Made by a program: the position numbers and the translations under genes
Source: Theobroma cacao
Lineage: Eukaryota; Streptophyta; Magnoliopsida; Malvales; Malvaceae
Direction of reading: 5' to 3'
NCBI RefSeq assembly: GCF_000208745.1
Contig: NC_030851.1
Span: 27,297,403-27,361,402, forward strand
Length of the DNA stretch: 64,000 nt
The notes under the pieces: model-generated
Told to the model about the DNA's origin: nothing
What the model saw: the letters and a program-made list of their open reading frames with translations, nothing else
Databases searched by the model: none
Shown here: positions 58,501 to 64,000 of the stretch, piece by piece
How positions within the stretch are numbered: the stretch's first letter is position 1
Layout of the letters: each line of letters begins with the position of its first letter

Positions 58501-58853
58501 TAAGTCCTTGATATATAGGACCCTTCGAGATCTTAGAAAGGGTTGGAGCAGTGGCTTATCGTTTGGCGCTACCACCAGACTTCTCGAATATTCACCCCGT
58601 ATTCCCTGTGTCAATGCTTAGGAAATACAACCCAGATCCATCTAATGTAATACGGTATGAAAACATCCAGTTGCAAGATGATCTAATCTATGAGGAACAA
58701 CCAGTGGCTATCCTTGATAAGCAAGTCAAAAAGCTCCGTTCAAAGGATGTAGCCTTAGTGAAAGTGTTATGGCGAAACCACATTAGTGAAAAGGTAACGT
58801 GGGAAGCCGAGGAGGAGATGAGAACCAAATATCCACACCTCTTTGATGCTTAG
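58501..58853 (+). pseudogene. pol: B integrase C-terminus with chromodomain-like tail
   Basis: It reads YIGPFEILERVGAVAYRLALP, FSNIHPVFPVSMLRKY, then VKVLWRNHISEKVTWEAEEEM and ends PHLFDA at the stop before 58854. The VLW.NH...TWE pattern is the remnant chromodomain of the chromovirus lineage, thought to steer integration to particular chromatin. The open part from 58551 to 58853 has no stop. Element A carries the same tail on the minus strand (63057-62857). Confidence 0.85.
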
Positions 58854-58915
58854 AGGTACGTTATCTTATAGTTGAATTTAAATTCGAGGACTGAATTTCT
58901 TTAAGCTGGGAAGAA
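58854..58915 (+). other. B 3' untranslated end with polypurine tract
   Basis: A short non-coding stretch ends AAGCTGGGAAGAA immediately before the LTR at 58916. It is the probable plus-strand priming site. A has GTGGGGGAGAA at the same place. Confidence 0.65.
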
Positions 58916-61329
58916 TGTGAGACCTTGACCTTTATAGACTTGTAGATAGAAGTAGACGCGATATCACTGATTAGGGGTAATTTCGTCATTTCCTTAGTGA
59001 GCCCCTAAAAGTAAGTTTTAAATAATGTTAAGGCCTAAGTAGGCCTAAGGCATAAATGAATGATGAAAATATGGGTAAAATGATGAAGGAAATAAAAATG
59101 ATAATGATTTCCACATTAGGGGCAAAATGGTCATTTTTCACCTCGGGTCAAAATTTTTAAGTTTTGTGAACCCGAGTATTTCTAGACCATTATGGACCTC
59201 GTCCCAGTGTCAAAAGAGTAAAAAGATTGCATAAGGGATTAGAGGAGCAAAAGTTAACTTGTGAGGGCATTTTGGTAATTTAAGTGGAGTTGGATAAGCT
59301 TGAGCTATAAATATCTCTTTCTTCCAGTAGCTTCTTCATTCTCCAGCAGCTTTTCTTCTTCTTCTTCCTTTCATCTCACATTGCTTTCATCCTTCATGAA
59401 AGCTTGATATGAAAGCTCTATAACCTTCCTCAAAATAGCTCCAAATTTTAAGCTTTTGTGCACTTTTGCATAGAACCCTTGTACTCTTTCACTTTCTCAC
59501 TTTAAAACCCTTGAAAAATTTGACTTCCATACTTTCTCTCACTAGCTAGGTGTTTAGTGAGAGAAAGAGTGTGCTTTACAATAGTTTGGAGAATTAGTGG
59601 AAAGAATTTCAAATTTACAAAGCTACCAAGGTGAGTAGTGAATTAGAATTGATGTTTAGTGTTGAAAATGATTAGTGTTTAGACTTGTGGGTGTTTTGGG
59701 TAGTTAAGGTTGTTCATTCACTTTATAGTGATTAGGATAGTGAATAAAGATAGCCACTTAAATGGCAATTGGAAGCTAGCTAAGAGAAAGCTTTTAGAAT
59801 TTATAAGTATGTGAATTGACTTAATTGGGATGCCAATGTGATGATAGGTTCTAACGAAGCCCCACCGCCCCATTTGGACCAATAGAGGAACTTAGAGTCG
59901 ACTAGAGGTTCAACAAAATACCGATGAGTGAACTTGCATTTCAAAATTGTTTTGGGAATGTGAATGTATTTGCACAAAACATTTGAATGATTTTAACCAA
60001 CTTTTCTTTAAAAATGTGTGCCGGGGAACAAGCCCTTGATAAAATGTCTTGATGTTGCTAAAATGTGAAATGTGTAAAAGGACGAACCTATATGCTCCTA
60101 TACTGTGTTGATATATATATATATACGAATAATGTTGTGTAATGATATTGACCCGGCTATGTGCAAGTAAGAGTGTGCATAAGCCGATGCTAACCCAGCT
60201 ATGTGCAAGTGGGAGTGCGCATAAGCTGATGCTGACCCGACTATGTGAGAGTAGGAGTGCGCATAAGCCGATGCTGAGATAGCCATGTGCTAATGGGAGT
60301 GCATATGAGCTGATGATGATGGGAGGGTGTGCATGATGAGTGATATATATATATATATATAGTGTATGGTTGTAATGCATGTGAAAATTTGACATGTTGA
60401 ATTTTGGGAATTTATATGTGTTTCATGTTGCTTTTGTCATTTCAGCAGGATGGCCTTTTCTTGAGGGGAATGGAAACTTTTTCTTAGTGCTGTATTTCTC
60501 ACTGCAGTGAGATTCAATTTCACTGCAGCGAGAAACTCTCGGGTTTTGAGGGTTTTTACTAGACCTAGTTCTCGCTGCAGCAAGAAAGCTATTGAAGCTT
60601 CTTGCTGCAGTGAGTATGAATCTAGCTACAACGAGAAACTTTCTTTTTTATGGCGTGAATTTCGCTACAGCGAGAATGAATCTCGCTATAGCTAGAAACT
60701 TCTGCCTTGCTTATTATCTTGTTCGATTGCTACCCTATTTTCCACTTCTTTGGTACCTTTGTTGAGCATGGACTCTTTCCATCAAGTGATTTACTCATTT
60801 GGGGTTTACATGAGGGGTTTTGATAAGAACTAAACCAAATTGCATTGTTTAAAGATAAATGCATCATGTTTTCTTTAAATTTTCCTTATTGTATGCTTGT
60901 TCCCTTCCTTGTTCACTCACTAGGTTTATACTCACCGTTTTCAACTTCATGTTTTTAGATCAAGAGGCAGCCGTTAACTAGGTCGAGGTGCCTCTTGTAG
61001 ATTCATTTCCTTGGTAGGTATTTTCGCATTCAGTAGTCGTACGTCACTCGAGTCTCTCCACTGGAATCGAGTCTCCTTTTTGATATGTATAGACAAACTT
61101 GATGTAAATTATTAGAATACATGTTGTAGACAACACATGTATATTTTGACGGTTAATACCACTACGAGTTGGCAATGGCCATCATTATTCAAATTGAGAT
61201 TGTGAAATATGACTTTAGTAATTTTTGATGGAATGACAAACAAGTCTTATAGGTAGGCTTGCTTGGACTTGGTGGGCTATGTCCATTGGGCCCATGTGCC
61301 GGTCATGGCCTAGAATTTGGGTCTTGACA
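58916..61329 (+). repeat. B 3' LTR
   Basis: The 2414-bp LTR runs from TGTGAGACCTTGACC to GGGTCTTGACA. A TATA box lies at 59306-59313, four 42-43-base units at 60150-60314, TA repeats at about 60109-60125 and 60341-60361, and the palindrome cluster at 60498-60695 including CTCACTGCAGTGAG at 60498-60511. The ORFs at 59910-60395 and 60507-60695 only translate these repeats. Confidence 0.9.
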
Positions 61330-61334
61330 TTTTG

Positions 61335-62814
61335 TTTCCTTAGCCTCTCTATAACATATATAAACATGTATACAACTACCGGCCCCCCAACTCATGTGTA
61401 CTCTCACACCACACATAGCTAGGTCATCATGTGCACTCCCACACCGCACATTACAATATCATCATGTGTACTCTCGCACCACATCACCACCGGCATGTGC
61501 ACTCGCACACCGTACACGCACAGTTACAATTGTCACACAATAGTACCATTCAGTGCATAGCATACACATCAACATAATGTAGGAACACATAAGCTAATCA
61601 CATTGCACATTTCACAACGTAAGAACATTTCATCAAGCGTTTGTTCCCCAAGTATATTTTAAAGCAAAACAAATAAAATTTTCAAATGTTTCATTCAAAC
61701 ACATATGCATTTCCCAAAACACTTTAAATGAAAGTTCACTCACATGTCCTTATTAATTCTTTAATTGACTCCAACTTCCACTAATGCTCCAAGTGGAGAT
61801 ATGGGGTCTCGTTGGAACCTATCGCACACAATATCATCACAACCAACTCAGATTACATGAATATTATTCCAAAACCTGTTTCCTAAATCAAACTTTACTA
61901 GTTATTCCTAACTAGTTTCCAATTACCATTTGACTAGTTATTAGTTTGCACTACTTTAGTCACACTAGAAGTAACTAATTAACCTTCAACAATAAAACAA
62001 CCCATAATTCTAATTATTGGCCATTCATCAACAACTTAAAAATCAAACCTAACTCATTACTCACCTTGGTGAACTTGTAGTTGAATCATTTAGTAAGGAT
62101 TAAAGAGAAAAATTCTTTTAAGGGTTTTCTCAAGCTAATTTGAAGAGTCTCTCTTTCTAAAATGTTTAGCTAGTGAGAGAAAGTGCAGAGGAAAGACTTT
62201 TGAGGATCTTGGAGGTGAAAAAGTGAAAGAGCAAAAAGAATCCTATGAAAAGGTGTACAAAAGCATGAGAATTGGAGTTAATTTGAGAAAGTTATGGAGG
62301 TTTCAAGGGTGGCCTCCATGGAAGATAGAAAGTTTGGAATAGAGAGAAGGGATGGGAAGAAGACGAAGAAGAAACTGTGAGAAGTGAGGAGAAAGTTGCT
62401 AGAAAATTAGATATTTATTCCTAGGGTTGACTAAAGTTTCACCTATTTACTAAAATGCCATTGCATAGTTGACTTTGCCTTCTTCTTTCCTTTAGCTCAA
62501 ACTTTTTACTCTTTTGACACTGAGAAAAAGTCTAAAATAGATTAGAGGTATTCGAGTTCATGAAAACTTAGAAATTTAGACTCGAGACCCAAAATGACAA
62601 TTTTACCCCTATTATGGAAATTATCATTATTTATATTTTCTTTGTTTATTTCATTATTATATACATCATTCATTTATTCCTTCGGCCTAGTTAGACCTTA
62701 ATAATATTAGAAAAATCCACTTTTAGGAGCTCACCAAAAAAATGACAGAACTGCCCCTAATCCACGTCATCGTGTCTACCTCCGCTACACGTCTATGAAG
62801 GTCGAGGTTTCACA
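61335..62814 (-). repeat. A 3' LTR, 5'-side part
   Basis: This continues the LTR broken at 30496 and reads in reverse as the first roughly 1480 bases of the family LTR, starting (on minus) TGTGAAACCTCGACC at 62814. Decayed 43-base units are at about 61390-61520. The region 62380-62450 carries the reversed promoter area. No gene is present. Confidence 0.85.
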
Positions 62815-62856
62815 TTCTCCCCCACTAAAAGAAATTCGCCTCGAATTTAAATCTAA
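62815..62856 (-). other. A polypurine tract and short 3' untranslated region
   Basis: On the minus strand GTGGGGGAGAA directly precedes the LTR start at 62814. It is cleaner than in B and close to the expected sequence. Confidence 0.7.
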
Positions 62857-64000
62857 CTATAAGGTAGCATACCTGTACATATTAAAGAGGTGCGGATACT
62901 TTGTTCGCATCTCCTCTTCAGCTTCCCACATTACCTCTTCACTGCTGTGGTTTTGCCATAACACTTTCACTGAGGCTACATCCTTTGAATGGAGCTTTTT
63001 GACTTGCCTATCAAGGATAGCCATCGGTTGCTCTTCATAGGTTAAGTCATCTCTCAACTGAATGGTTTCATACCGTATTACATGAAATGGATCTAGGTTT
63101 TACTTCCTAAGCGTTGACACATGAAACACTAGATGGATATTCGAGAGGTCCAGTGGTAGTGCCAAACGGTATGCTACTACTCCAACTTTGTTTAAGATCT
63201 CGAAGGGTCTTATATATCGAGGACTTAATTTTCCCTTTTTATCGAACCTCATTACCCCTTTTATTGGTGAGACCTTAAAAAATACATGATCCCCCACTTG
63301 AAACTCTAAGTCTCTTTGTCTGTTATCAGCATATGACTTTTGCCTACTTTGTGCTGATAACATCCTTTGTCGAATCATGCGTATCTTCTCGGTGGAGCCT
63401 TGCACCAACTATGGCCCCAAGAGTTTCATTTCTCCCACTTCTAGCCACCCAATGGGTGACCTGCACCTCCGTCCATATAATGTCTCAAATGGTGCCATTT
63501 GGATGCTAGCTTGGAAGCTATTGTTGTAAGCAAACTCGACTAAAGGTAGATACCGATCCCATCTGACCCCAAGGTCTATTACACATGCCCTCAGCATATC
63601 TTTCAATATCTGTATTGTTCGTTCAGATTGCCCATCAGTTTGAGGCTGGCAAGCCGTGCTAAAACCTAACTTAGTGCCCAATGCTTCCTACAACTTTTCG
63701 CAGTGCCTACTGGTGAGCTGTGTCCCTCTATTAGATACTATAGAAATGGGGATACCATGTAGTCGTACTATCTCGTCCACATAAACTTGGGCATACTAGA
63801 TAGGCCCATATGTAGTTTTAACCAAAATAAAATGAGCTGACTTTGTTAATCGGTCTACAATGATCCAAATCAAGTCGTAGCCTCCACTAGTTCGAGGCAA
63901 GCTCGTTACAAAGTCCATTGCAACATGCTCTCACTTCCATTCGGGCATCGGCAATGGTTTTAGTAGCCTTGCAAGCCTTTGGTCCTCGACCTTAAAATAC
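62857..64000 (-). pseudogene. pol: A pol: integrase core to chromodomain-like tail, continuing outside
   Basis: Minus-strand order from the window edge is QRLARLLKPLP, VAMDFVTSLP (first catalytic Asp), [32 protein letters not shown] (catalytic Glu), [56 protein letters not shown] and the tail VKVLWQNHSSEEVMWEAEEEM. The second catalytic Asp is replaced by Asn (codon at 63732-63730, a G-to-A change). Open parts are 63681-63409, 63408-63100 and 63057-62857. Stops such as CAG to TAG near 63795 and a Trp to TGA near 63930 break the frame. It is the same family as B but clearly a separate copy. Confidence 0.87.

Larger units (their letters stand above)
30497..61329 (+). mobile_element. B: chromovirus-like Gypsy element split by a 21-kb nest
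   Basis: The two LTRs are 30497-32816 (2320 bp) and 58916-61329 (2414 bp). The flanks TTTTA and TTTTG (61330-61334) are a target duplication with one mismatch. The primer site is tRNA-Met. The coding order is gag, protease, reverse transcriptase, RNase H, integrase and a chromodomain-like tail, as in Gypsy chromoviruses. Long LTRs and the tail motif suggest the Tekay/Del branch. Without the insertion at 33500-54590 the element is about 9.7 kb. It has many stops and frameshifts and is dead. Confidence 0.9.
29644..64000 (-). mobile_element. A: chromovirus-like Gypsy element, running out of the window
   Basis: Minus-strand element whose 3' LTR is split into 29644-30496 and 61335-62814 (2333 bp in total). 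Its purine tract and the 3' part of pol lie at 62815-64000. It inserted into the H1 LTR. The outer LTR end reads TATCATAGCC instead of TGTCACGACC, all transitions. It hosts the plus-strand element B. The right half and the 5' LTR are beyond 64000, so the target duplicate cannot be checked. Confidence 0.85.

Noticed and set aside
60507..60695. Ser/Arg-rich ORF in the B 3' LTR
   Set aside because: It translates the CTGCAGCGAG palindrome cluster. The equivalent regions of other LTRs do not keep the frame.

Overview
This window looks like repeat-rich, AT-rich plant nuclear DNA, probably from a eudicot. It appears to consist entirely of LTR retrotransposons. I found no host gene, tRNA, rRNA or CRISPR array. 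All recognisable coding sequence is gag-pol or accessory-ORF sequence of retroelements, and nearly all of it is broken by stops and frameshifts. Three runs of N show this is an assembled draft scaffold.

Four kinds of element recur. H is an Athila-like Gypsy element: LTR TGATAACTC...GACAACA of about 1.6 kb, degenerate tRNA-Asp-type primer site. S is a Sirevirus-like Copia element: LTR TGTTGG...CCAACA of about 1.1 kb, tRNA-Met primer site, extra ORF after pol. G is a chromovirus-like Gypsy element: LTR TGTGAGACC...GTGACA of about 2.3-2.7 kb, tRNA-Met primer site. L is a non-autonomous element: LTR TGTCAAGCCC...ATGACA of about 2.98 kb, internal region of about 3.8 kb with one small gag-like ORF.

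Left part (1-29643). An Athila-like element on the minus strand (H1; gag at 6450-6550 and 26531-27834, 5' LTR 28059-29643) is the base layer. The 3' end of a second Athila-like element on the plus strand (H2, 1-6449) sits inside H1's coding region. H2's LTR was invaded by a Sirevirus-like copy (C1, 944-5186, mostly deleted inside). H1's gag was invaded by a full-length minus-strand Sirevirus-like element (C2, 6551-26530, duplicated target ATTTG). C2's 5' LTR was in turn split by a complete L element (L1, 16410-26199, duplicated target TTGGT).

Right part (29644-64000). H1's LTR is split by a minus-strand chromovirus (A), whose 3' LTR ends at 62814 and whose pol runs off the window. Inside A's LTR lies a plus-strand chromovirus (B, 30497-61329). 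B's gag is split by a minus-strand solo LTR (C, 33500-54590). C carries a plus-strand solo G LTR (D1, 34316-36639) and a minus-strand L element (D2, 38015-53240). D2's 5' LTR carries a plus-strand solo LTR (E, 46814-52180), which itself holds another solo LTR (F, 47966-50652). Counting A, B, C, D2, E and F this is six levels inside H1. Five-base target duplications, perfect or with one mismatch, support every junction of B to F.

Functionally the window is a graveyard. C2 and B still show recognisable gag, protease, reverse transcriptase, RNase H and integrase modules, but none of the elements seen here has an intact polyprotein. The L elements would have depended on proteins from another element. 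The most interesting items are the nest itself, head-on self-insertions at nearly the same LTR offset, palindrome arrays in both the S and G LTRs, a conserved small ORF in the L family, and LTRs that look like mosaics of two families.
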